From assembly GCA_028554645.1 (NCBI GenBank), contig JAQOOI010000069.1, positions 248,001 to 312,000 of the forward strand: a stretch of DNA of 64,000 nt. The letters run 5' to 3'. Both the position numbers and the translations under genes were made by a program. The stretch's first letter is position 1. Every line of letters begins with the position of its first letter. This document shows positions 54,671-64,000 of the stretch, piece by piece. The DNA is from Omphalotus guepiniiformis (Eukaryota; Basidiomycota; Agaricomycetes; Agaricales; Omphalotaceae). A model generated the notes under the pieces. That model did not search any database. It saw only the letters and a list, made by a program, of their open reading frames with translations, and was not told the origin of the DNA.

Positions 54671-57242
54671 TCACTGCCCGCCCTTGCTAATTTGCTCCAA
54701 AGCATCAGAATACGAAGTCTTGATAAGAGCGAGAGCTTTATCTGAACGAGGTGTGAATTTGCATTGGAAGGGGAGTGCGCGGCTACAAAGGACAAACGAG
54801 GGTACGTCAGGAAATCCGGATAACAAACACAAACTGAAAACACGAAGAAGGAGGAAGAAACTCACGTAATCATCGCAGGCGAAAACTGTCCACTAATAGG
54901 AATCTGGTTACCTTTAGCATCTGTAGCTGGTGTGATTTCGTATGCGAGGAGGATAGCGGAGATTCCCATCCAGAGACTTGCTTCGGCGAGATGTTGGCCT
55001 ACGCAGATTCTACGAAAAATATACGTACGTCAGTGTTCGTTACTCGACGGCATGGGAGGACGGAGTATGGAGAAAGCTCGGACTCGGAGGAAGCTCGGAC
55101 TCGGAGCAAGGACTCGGAGCAAGGAGGAAAGGAGGAAGGGAAGGGATTTAAGGCACATAGGTACTTGCGTAAGTACTCACCGGCGACCAAATCCAAAAAC
55201 GACTTTCCGCGGATCCATATTAATGTTTTCCTCTGGAACGGCTCGGTCATAACGGTCCGGATCGAATTTTTCAGGGTCAGGGAATAGACGCTCGTCGTGG
55301 AGGATTGCCCTAAAGAGGAAGGAAGGTCCGAAGGGGATGGTGAGATAAGATTCCAGCCAGAACAAAAATGATAATGAAGCGCGTGGTGTAAATGGGGGTA
55401 GATGGGGGAAGGGTATGGGGAAGGGTAGGGGAAGGGTATCGGTAATCGGGAGGAGTGCGAGGAGATTATGTATGTACGTACCAGAGATTAGCGAAGACTG
55501 TAGCGCCTTTTGGAATACGATAACCTTTGTATTCGTCTTCCTGTGTGACACAGTGCGGGAGACCTGGTATACCACGCACGATACACGACATATGTACACA
55601 GCATGCATCGGACGGATTGGTGATTGTGATAATAGTTCAAGTTCAATAAGCGAATCAGATCGTGAGTTGAGTTGAATTGGTATTATGGGTATGGGTATGG
55701 TGGTACTTACCGAGTGGTAGAACCGGTTGGAAACGAAGAGACTCCCAAAGGATTTTATCGATATAGGGAAGTTTATGTCTGTCTTCCTCGATTGTAGGGA
55801 AATGGAGCTCGTCGTCTCCGATCCAAGCGTCTAGTTCGGCGTGGGCTTTGCGTTGAGCTTCGGGGTTCATGGCCATGGTTAGGATGAATACGAGGAGTGC
55901 GCTTCCGGTCTGGGGAGTGAAGGAGAATTAGTGGTTGGTGTGAAGAGCTTAGGTTAGTGTAGGTACTTACGGTATCAGAACCAGCAGCAAAAACAGCCTC
56001 TGCGGCCCATCGAAGCATGTCTTCCTTTTCGGGAGTGGATGCATCACGGTTCTGTAGGAAAGTCGCTACGACGGAAGGTGTGAGGTCGTGTTTTTCCTGT
56101 ATGTCACAGATCACAGAGATTAGTACCAGATAGATAGATATAGTAAGTAGAAGTGTTCGAGGGTAACTTACGAGACGAGACCTAACGATGTTGAAAGGAG
56201 TGAGTACGACGTCAAGGATACGTTCGTTTGCTTCACGTCCGAATTTCCTGAACGAAGCGCCTGGGAACCATTCGGGTACGTATCGCACTGTTTTAGGGGA
56301 GTTAGTGAGATGATGGGAGTTCAGATTATATGGTACTTACGCATAGGAAAGTCATCAACGAGGAATGCACCGGGCTTTGCGAAGACGGCAAAGTCCTCCA
56401 TCATCTTCTTGATACAGAGCAAGAGAGGTTCTTTATCTGATTTAGGACGGAATCCGTACGCGATGGAGAAGATTTGATAGGCAATCAAACTATAAGTTTG
56501 GATGGAACGTGAGGTCGGTGAGGAGGAAACGAAAAAGAAAGCGGATATCAATCATAAAGTTCTTCAGTTCAACCTATTCGGAGTTGAAGAGAGAAAGAAC
56601 AGACGTACATTCTGATATGGTCGAAAAAGTCATTTGGCTGGTTAAGAAGTTTTCCGAGCAAAATGGAGATTTCGACGTGTTGAATGGGACGGAAACGACT
56701 GAGGTTCTTTGGTGCGAGCTCGGTTTGAACGGCTTTACGCATAAATGCTACTCGGGCACCGTAGTCGGCGAGGGAAATCGAATAGTCGTAGCCAACACTG
56801 CACAATATAGTAAGTTATTTGTTCAAGGTTGAAGAAATGATAGATACTTACAGCTTGCGAGCCATAGTCATGATGGGACGGTTGGAGTAGATACCAGCAC
56901 GAGAAGTGAGGAGATCATGCGCTGATTGATAGTTGTGCAATGCGATGACTTTCCGGCCCCAACCTTCATGGTAGACGATATCACCTATGAACGCGTAAAT
57001 GTCAACGTCAACAGCAGAACAAGCGCGCTAAGGCGAGAGTAGTGGTTACCGTAGGTGTCTGCCAACTTCTTGTAGGCTACCCATGGTTGAATCTTCTCTG
57101 GGTTGATTTTAGGACCAAGGTATGGGAGACCCTTTGGACCAGGTGGAAGAGGTTGCCTCGACTTGGTCTTATTGAGTTGGAAGAAAAGGAAGAGAGAGAC
57201 AACAACGAAGCCTGCGGCGATTTCCACAGTGCTGAAAGCCAT
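54671..57242 (-). CDS. Cytochrome P450 monooxygenase
   Basis: Membrane-anchored heme monooxygenase of the endoplasmic reticulum. Eleven exons (57242-57050, 56984-56852, 56797-56609, 56489-56341, 56287-56172, 56096-55971, 55909-55711, 55563-55482, 55309-55181, 55009-54866, 54782-54671) close to 523 aa. N-terminal hydrophobic anchor (residues 8-22) followed by the proline hinge PLPPGPKGLPYLG. I-helix oxygen motif AGSDT (298-302), ExxR as ESLR (358-361), FDPDRY, and heme loop FGFGRRICVGQHLAE with ligand C441. The style resembles the mushroom P450 group annotated as O-methylsterigmatocystin oxidoreductase-like; the substrate is unknown. Divergent from the MFS transporter gene. Confidence 0.95.
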
Positions 57243-58050
57243 TTTCTTCTCAGTGAAAAGAAACTGACAAGGTATCTGGGGTGGTTTAACTTCGGGTTGG
57301 GGGTATAAATCTTTTTATCCTCTGAACCGTGTTGAAATGACAATGTCGATTGCGGTTTGAGTTACCATTGAACTAGAACTGACTGGGCTGGGCTGATACT
57401 GACTTTTCGGAGGTAGGTAAGTGATAGATAGAGTAAGTGATAGCTTTTTGATGCGCATCTTTAGGGCGCAATCGAAATGGGTAGATCTTCAAGTTCACGT
57501 ACGGTTGCCAACTTGACAATTAATAATTTTCGTAGTTTGTTTCTGATGAAAATGTTATCCTGGTCCCTGGTACATAACCAGATATGTTTGTGACATATCC
57601 GTATGGATTTGCTTGCTGAGTCGCGATCTCAGTTCGTTTTCATCAGAAAAATTCACAATCTAAGCGCTGTCACCCTCGGAAGCAATGCTTCATTTCCGTA
57701 AACAAGGTTCGGCTGAACGGCACCAACCGGCGGAGCTGGTCGGCAAACCAATTTGAAAGACAGGCTCGTGAGTCGAGACCGCTTGTCAGTGTTGTTTTTG
57801 ACATTTGTGCTATCTCACTTCCGTTGTTTACGAGTTTCCCCTCCCGCATTCTACCCTTCTCATAGGACGAGTTGACAGTTGCCATCAAAATCAGGCTTTG
57901 TCATCATGAAAAAAGGTGCTGTAGTCAGCAACCTCGACTTCTGCTGACTGAACTAGTCAAGGAAGGGTCCCTCAAATTGCTACGCACCCTCCTTTTGTTC
58001 TTGCCTTCCACCAGCTCGCTCACTAGTATCGTCGCTGTAACGATTCTATA
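57243..58050. promoter_or_regulatory. Divergent promoter region of P450 and MFS genes
   Basis: 808 bp between two head-to-head genes, so the promoters may be shared. A TATA-like ATAAAAAG (minus strand, near 57310) lies about 70 bp before the P450 start. No known operator recognised. Confidence 0.4.
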
Positions 58051-59946
58051 ATGTCCTCCCAAGCTCCAGGTCAAAATCATGAGGTTGCTGTTGATGAATT
58101 CAAAGATTTGCATACAGAGTTTGGGTTCCTCCCTGTTCCTACGTGGTTGCGCTATGATCCTCGAAAACCATTCCATTTCGGCCTTGGAATGAACATTGCG
58201 TTTGGTTTAGGAGCGACGTTTAGTGAGGATTGACCCTTGGATATCCTCTATGTGAAGCTAATATGATCGTTCACGTCCAGCTGTTGCCAACTTGTACTAT
58301 TGTCAACCGATTCTAGGTTCGAGACCCGTGTATTTCCAAATAGGATTGCGACTGATTCATCATTCTAGGTGTTATTGCGTCGGATTTTGGCGTAGATGAA
58401 TCGACGGTGTCAAAGTAAGCGCCTTCGTGAATGATTTCAAGTGCTAGATGAGGCTGACCAGAATCTTTCAGTATTCCAACGCTCATTCAGGCTGGGTACG
58501 ATTCCTGATAATCGATATGGGGCTTACATTTGCTGATGTGACCCTAGATACTGTGCTGGACTACTCCTCATCACACCTCTCGGAGATTTGATTCAGCGAC
58601 GCCAACTGATTCTAGTCCTGATCCTGCTGTCTGGTTCCTTGACTATCGGGTTAGCCATCACGAAAAACCTCGCTGCGTTCGAAGCTCTCAACTTCCTAGT
58701 TGGTGTCTTCACTGTCGTACCTCAAGTTCTAGTTCCTCTAGCCGCGGAACTTGCACCTCCAGATCGTAAAGCTGGTGCTGTAGCCATCGTTTGGTCAGCT
58801 CTGATGATGGGTATCCTCATCGGTCGAGTTCTTGCTGGTGTCATTGCCAACTTTGTCACTTTCCGAGCGGTTTATTATATGGCTATCGGGTTACAGTTTG
58901 TGATTCTGCTAGGGGCGTATTTGATCATTCCGAACTATCCTTCGGCGAATAGGAATGGTCAGATGACTTACTTCAAGATTCTTTTCACGATGGCGAAACT
59001 TGCTGTTACTCAGCCTTTGTTGATTTGTAGCGCGCTTTCTTTGTTCCTCAGTAACGCTTGTTTCACTGCGTTCTGGGTTACACTTACGTTCTTGCTTTTG
59101 GACCCTCCGTTCCAGTACACTTCGTTAGTAAAATTTAAATCTCTCGGCGCGGTGTTCAATTTTCTAACGAGTGAGGATGTTTTTTGTAATCTAGGTTAGT
59201 TATTGGCTTGTTCGGTCTTCTTGGTCTTGCTGGTGTCGCTCTCGGTCCATTCTTTGGAAGAGCGATAGATAAGGTTTATCCTTGGTATGGAGCGTTCTTC
59301 TCGTTGTGCGCTTTATTGGTTTTCCAAGCTATACTGGTTATTGGAGCTGGTTTGAACCTTGCACCGATTATTATCGCTATCCTTGGTTTGGATCTCTTCC
59401 GTCAGACTTTGCAAGTGTCGCTTATTACTGGGGTGTTCACGTACGTGTTTCTTAGCCGCGCCTTGATTGCGAGGGCTGACCTTATTTGATTTGGGGGTGT
59501 TGTAGAATCAATCCATCTGCTCGTTCTCGTCTTAATGCTGTCGTTGCAGTCTCTGTAAGTGTTTATGATTCGTATCAAGAAGAACGCGACCTAATGGGTA
59601 TTGCATGCGTTGTTGTGGTTTTTAGTTATTCCTCGGTCAAGTCATGGGAACATCCGCAGGATCTAAAGTATTCCTACAATACGGCTGGCGAGCATGTTAT
59701 GGACTCGCACTTGCTTGGACTGGATTGCAAATGGCTATACTTTTTATTCGTGGACCACATACACCTCATCATGTTTGGTTTGGATATGAAGGTGGTTGGG
59801 CGTTTTGGAAAGTACCGAGTACACCTGCTTCTGAGGAGAAGACGGGTACTACGAGGGATAATAGTGCTACGCCTGATGTTGAAGCTGGGACGCCTGAGAA
59901 GGAGGAATTGGAGAGGGAGAGGGAGAGGGAAAGAGAGACGGTTTGA
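58051..59946 (+). CDS. MFS transporter
   Basis: Plasma-membrane proton-linked carrier of the major facilitator superfamily. Start 58051, stop 59944-59946, about eight exons; the first ends near 58220 with donor GTGAGG, and the junctions read ATFTVANLYYCQPIL, GVIASDFGVDESTVSK, then YCAGLLLITPLGDLIQRRQL (the family A-motif region GD...RR). About 12 hydrophobic segments follow, with LAAELAPPDRKAGAVA in the central loop. The tail is hydrophilic and ends in alternating Arg-Glu. The VANLYYxQP and GLL..PLGD...RR pattern is that of bacterial-type drug or metabolite efflux carriers. Next to the P450 and near a polyketide synthase, export of a metabolite is plausible but unproven. Confidence 0.88.
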
Positions 59947-62900
59947 AGAGGATGGCGGATGCTGAGGTTTCTGATTATAGACAGACCCGTATAATTACTT
60001 AGAAGACTTGTGTGGTTTCCAATCAAGTTTACTTTCCATTCGTACCTACGTTGTGTGTGTTGGAACGCGAGAGGAACGCCGTTAACGTTGATGTTATTTC
60101 CTGCAAACAGTTCTCATATTTCCGGTGTTGGTGAGAATTCGGAATAAGCATTCTTTTGATGCTGAGGCGCTGAGGGCTTGAATGAGAATAAGATAAGAAA
60201 ATGAACTTTGAGTTCAATGGCGAATAGGACTGACTGACATTTACAATATGTCAGTGTCAGTGTCAATGTCATCTTTCAATATTTCATTGCATAGAACTGA
60301 TGAACTGATTAAGACTTGTTGCTACTATGTACTTGCATATGGCATACATACGATACAATGCAATTGCGGATACTATAAATCCCTCCGTGAACAGCGGGTG
60401 TTCTCTCAGAAGCCTCAGTCCATCAATGTTCTCCCGAATACACAGGATTTCCTTTCAAGAAACTTAAATTCAAGTCAAAATGGACATACGATATACAATA
60501 CCTAGATGTCTTTTTTGCACACTCGGACGTGCGGCGAAGCGTTCCGGTTGGCGCTACCATACTGTAAGTAGTTAGGTGGCGTCCTGCGGATTGTTGATCA
60601 CTCAGATTTCTAACAAACGTTAAACTTTGAAAGACTGATAGCGACTGACTGACTCTGGTTTGTGCAGCTGCTGAGCGCTGAGCGCTGAGGAATGATTAGT
60701 ACTATGAATTTCAATCGGTACCGAAGGCTAGGGTAAGGAAATTTTACTTGGTTGAAGGGAGTACATACTACATAGGTGCCTCGAGTAATTACCGAGCTAC
60801 CGATCTACCGAGCTACGGGATAGCAATAAGTAAGTACAGTAAGTACGTATGACGATAGGGTATGTTATTTCCTGCGATCTTCTATAAACAGTGATTGTGA
60901 TTGTATCCATTCGACTTCACGATCGCTTCCAAGTGGAGTCCAACTTCCAAGTAAATATGGACCTGTATGATTCTCACAGTGGTGCATAGGCCAACCGGAC
61001 GGATTACGAGAACTGTAAGTATCGGGGTATATGTATTATTCTGCTCCGAGAGTGCTCCAACAAATGCGATACCGTGGCATGTTGGACAATCAACGACTGT
61101 ATTAGATGTAGAGGAGACGAGAAGTATCAGGAACCCCCCTCCGCGCTTGCCCGTGGGTCGTTTTGGAGTTATGTATGTAAAGCAAATATGTATAGGTGAA
61201 GGCTGGAGGAATCCGAGTACATAGTCGGATTTAGTTGTTCGCAATTTGATTGATAGCTATGTATGTACCCAAATGTACCCGCAAGCATGTGCGTACCACA
61301 GTTGTTTTTTTAGACACGGGAGACAAGTTAGAGTACTTACTTACTTTGTACTTAGTTCCGGTACTCTCCGGCGCAGGTTTTCCCATTCCATTTTCATTAT
61401 GATATAGGGTATGTGAATAAGTAATTGCGCAATTTTGAACGTTAAATGCTTTTCGACCATAGGCTGGATTTCAGGTTGATTCGGGGGTGTAGGGTGTATC
61501 CCCATTTACTGTAAGCAAGGACAGAGTCGATGAGAATCCAGATACCCCCGGAAGAGAAATGTGCTTACAGAAGCTTACAGCTATCTTACAGTGCCTTTCA
61601 ACCTTTCTACACATGTAGATGTTAATCATTCACGGATGATGCGATTCCGTCTGCACCACCGTGACCACTGTTCATTGAATCACCAACGGACCCCCGCCTG
61701 TCACCGCGTCGCACACAGGTCTTCGACGTGCACTTTGATGCACTTTGGCAGACTTTTGGCGTTGGCAAGTACAATATATGGACTATGCAAATGGTACCTT
61801 AGAGCTTCCTTTCCGAGTCTTACCCCGAATGATTGAGAGGTGTTAGCAGTGTTCTCATTAGGAAGTCCATAACCGCCCGTCCGTCCATCCGCGCGTACGC
61901 AGCTCTTACGTGCGTAACTGGGCGCTTATCCCATTATCTTGACCTGAGTACCTGCGCAAAGTACTGCGTTCACCTCGATCGGTAACCCGTTTTCCACTCG
62001 ACCGACATCTCAACATCAACTTCACAGGAGGGGACCGTAGTAGATCGGATCAAGGAGACGCGTTTACCTGGTCTTGGAGATAATACACCGTGAGCGCTAA
62101 TATACATACACACGATACACGCTCATTGACCTGGGTAGTGGGAGGTAGTGGGAGGAGCCCCGGGGTTAGATTACACGTAACCGGCGGCGATCGAATCACA
62201 ATAGTGCGGTGCTAAATGTTGTAATTTGTATATTCCAACTCGGCCTCGACCCTCAGAGATGTTTACTTACCGAAGGTGTACTTACCTCCGTAACTGTTCA
62301 ACGTTCGAAGGCGACAGTTCGTGGGTTAAATCTTGGCGACTGCTAACAGCATCGCTGTGTACAAGTTGATAGACGTTGACCTGCCTTTGTGAATCTCTGT
62401 GAGGTCGAGACTCCTTTTTTTCATTGACCGAGAGTGACACGCCTTGAACTATATTAGGAATATCCGGCTTATCAATGCTTGGTCTTGTGGGAATGATTAA
62501 TGACAACTTTGGCTCCAACTCGCGGGTAGTCCAGCAAGCTTGCAAGCCGTAATCTTCGGTGGAGTTAAATCAAATCAGACTTTACGACGTTCCTAGCGTT
62601 CCTGCGCTCGGTAATAGGTAAGTTTGCTATCAAAGTGAACTCTGCCGGGTGAGTCAGTGTAACGCCTTGATGAATCGCAAGGAAACAAGAAGCGAATTCG
62701 AACTTGAAGGAATGCCAGTGGGCGACTGGCTAAATGTAGTATGGTTTGCTATCTAAGTAATACATCATCAGTATTCCAGATAATTTCCAGCTCATGGGCT
62801 CTCACGGGATGTCCTGGACTATCTAATTGTTCCGTGGTGAACGGCTGTGATTCTTTCGGTTCCTCCTTGAAAATAGGGCGAAAGACAAAGTTCAAGTTAG

Positions 62901-63717
62901 CTTTTATCCGTGGGAAACACTTCGTGATCGTGACAACAAGTGATGCCAAACCTTGCCAAACTCACGCACGCGTCGGTCTTTTACTTGTCCGTCCACACTC
63001 GCCTGGCAAACCCAGCAACAGAATCCCAAAAGATGTTTCATACTTGCTTTAGTCATGACAGCTACCATCACAACAAGATAACAATGGCAGGATCGCATCA
63101 AGCTTTTTTCTCCTGACTGTAATCAGCAAACAGGCCCAGCCATTTGGCAACGGGGATGGCGCGGGTAGCTACTCAGATTGCATCGTGCGCATTATTGAAT
63201 TGATTTTCTGACATACTAACTGCGAGAATTTGACTTGACCCCGATTGGTGTTTTTTTGATGGTCAGCAATATGATAACGACTCAGATAACCGCACAGCAG
63301 CGCTCGTTTTAGTGGTAAGGATACTAAGCTGGAGCTTCAAGGGGTAAATCACCGCCGAACCCTTTTTTTGGAAAACGAAAAGTGAAGAGTAATTTGTTTG
63401 CTTACAGGTGGAAAAAAATCTTCTACCTGGCAATGATCTCCGCTGCAACGTATCAATCAAATTTGGGCCAAAGGTGGGTTCAGACCCGGGCTCTGTCACA
63501 TCAGAATTGCGAACTAATCTCAAAGCGATTACCATTGTTCTGCTGTGCTGAACAAAATTGTGCGTGTAAGCGAAGATTACTCCTCAGTTGTACATCCAGT
63601 TGAACCTATATAACAAGCAGTTTGCCAGGAAAACACACTAACTGGCTCAGCTTGCTGGCAGACTATCTCCCACTAGACTTCCAACCGCAATCCACCTGTC
63701 ACTTCTCTTCGACCACA
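59947..63717. other. Gene-free region, 3.8 kb
   Basis: I see no supported gene, RNA or transposon here. Short repeats of CTACCGAGCTAC type occur near 60795-60830 and TAAGTACAGTAAGTACG near 60830-60850. The last 100 bp are presumably the leader of the polyketide synthase gene. Confidence 0.5.
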
Positions 63718-64000
63718 ATGTCTAAGGCACCTATCGCTATTGTAAGCTCTCACATAACCCGCGCTCACCGCCCTTCTTGATGAACTCTTCCCTGTTGTAG
63801 ATCGGTATCGCGACTGAACTACCCAGTGGTGAACACACTGCTGACAATCTCGGTCACGATGACTTCTACGACTTCCTCATGGAGCAAAAGGAGTCGTATG
63901 AACCGATTCCTCTTGAACGCTTGAACATCGAAGAGTAAGCTTTATCACGACGTGTCGGAAGCATCTTCAAAGTTCTGACTTTCGATTGCAGATGGAAAGG
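63718..64000 (+). CDS. Iterative polyketide synthase, 5' end only
   Basis: Three exons are visible: 63718-63741, 63801-63934 and 63992 to the window end. The product starts MSKAPIAI, then IGIATELPSGEHTADN, DDFYDFLMEQ, YEPIPLERLN and EWKG. This is the typical N terminus of the ketosynthase domain in mushroom highly reducing polyketide synthases, in which PIAIVGIA-ELPSG is followed by the Y-IP-RF-N segment. The active-site Cys lies beyond the window. It would build a polyketide from malonyl-CoA in the cytosol. With only about 60 codons the call is good for family, weak for subtype. Confidence 0.75.

Noticed and set aside
59486..59965. 159-codon open frame at the end of the MFS gene
   Set aside because: It is another reading frame of the last MFS exons, which are supported by transporter sequence in a different frame.
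63300..63490. tRNA-like signals (A-box-like TAGTGGTAAGG and B-box-like GGTTCAGACCC)
   Set aside because: The boxes are about 165 bp apart, and no acceptor stem or anticodon arm can be drawn.

Overview
The window is nuclear DNA of a filamentous fungus, very probably an agaricomycete (mushroom-forming basidiomycete). Genes are cut by many short introns (about 45-75 bp), and the window holds a chromovirus-type Ty3 retrotransposon, a KDZ DNA transposon carrying a TET/JBP-type dioxygenase, a DUF6729-like/exonuclease gene of the kind amplified in mushroom genomes, and F-box and many-intron P450 genes. The species cannot be named from the sequence.

Layout. (1) 1-8.1 kb: a minus-strand AT-hook/Cys-cluster gene broken in an exon by a complete Ty3/gypsy chromovirus (109-6377; 453-bp LTRs that read as identical; 5-bp target duplication GAAGT). 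(2) 8.1-10.7 kb: gene-free, AT-rich, with faint signs of an old LTR element. (3) 10.7-16.3 kb: a many-exon, AT-rich gene joining a Cys-rich domain to a DEDDy 3'-5' exonuclease domain. (4) 16.3-22 kb: ordinary region with a metallophosphoesterase and an Old Yellow Enzyme reductase (4 exons, one GC-AG intron). (5) 22-51 kb: an expanded and decaying array of C2H2 zinc-finger genes and their spacers (paralogues at about 22.2, 24.5, 28.5, 46.4 and 49.2 kb, all minus strand), with an F-box gene (43.6 kb). Two paralogous spacers (27.5-28.1 and 48.3-48.9 kb) hold seven long, perfect or nearly perfect inverted repeats. (6) Inside that array, one unit is split by a 1,033-bp non-coding insertion (29711-30743) and by an 11,111-bp KDZ transposon (30762-41872) with 385-bp terminal inverted repeats and an 8-bp target duplication. 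(7) 51.6-60 kb: a medium-chain reductase, a cytochrome P450 and an MFS transporter. (8) 63.7 kb to the end: the first exons of an iterative polyketide synthase.

How the genes fit together. The KDZ element looks intact: a 1010-aa transposase, a TET/JBP 2-oxoglutarate dioxygenase with all its metal and co-substrate residues, an HMG-box-like protein, a small basic helical protein and an unknown Pro-rich protein all lie between near-identical inverted repeats. The likely reading is a mobile element that carries its own DNA-base-modification enzyme. The Ty3 element shows a complete replication logic (TATA box, self-priming site, -1 frameshift site, polypurine tract) but has a stop codon just before its GPF motif and chromodomain. 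The polyketide synthase, MFS transporter, P450 and reductase at the right may be the edge of a biosynthetic cluster; that is inference from proximity.

The most unusual signal is the set of long palindromes. Comparison of the two paralogous spacers indicates that several arms are inverted copies of the adjacent sequence, as expected from template switching or snap-back synthesis. Exon borders were derived by eye from GT/AG signals and reading frame. Where the phases close over a whole gene (reductases, P450, TET/JBP, KDZ transposase, HMG-like, F-box, zinc finger A) the models are firm; others are marked approximate.
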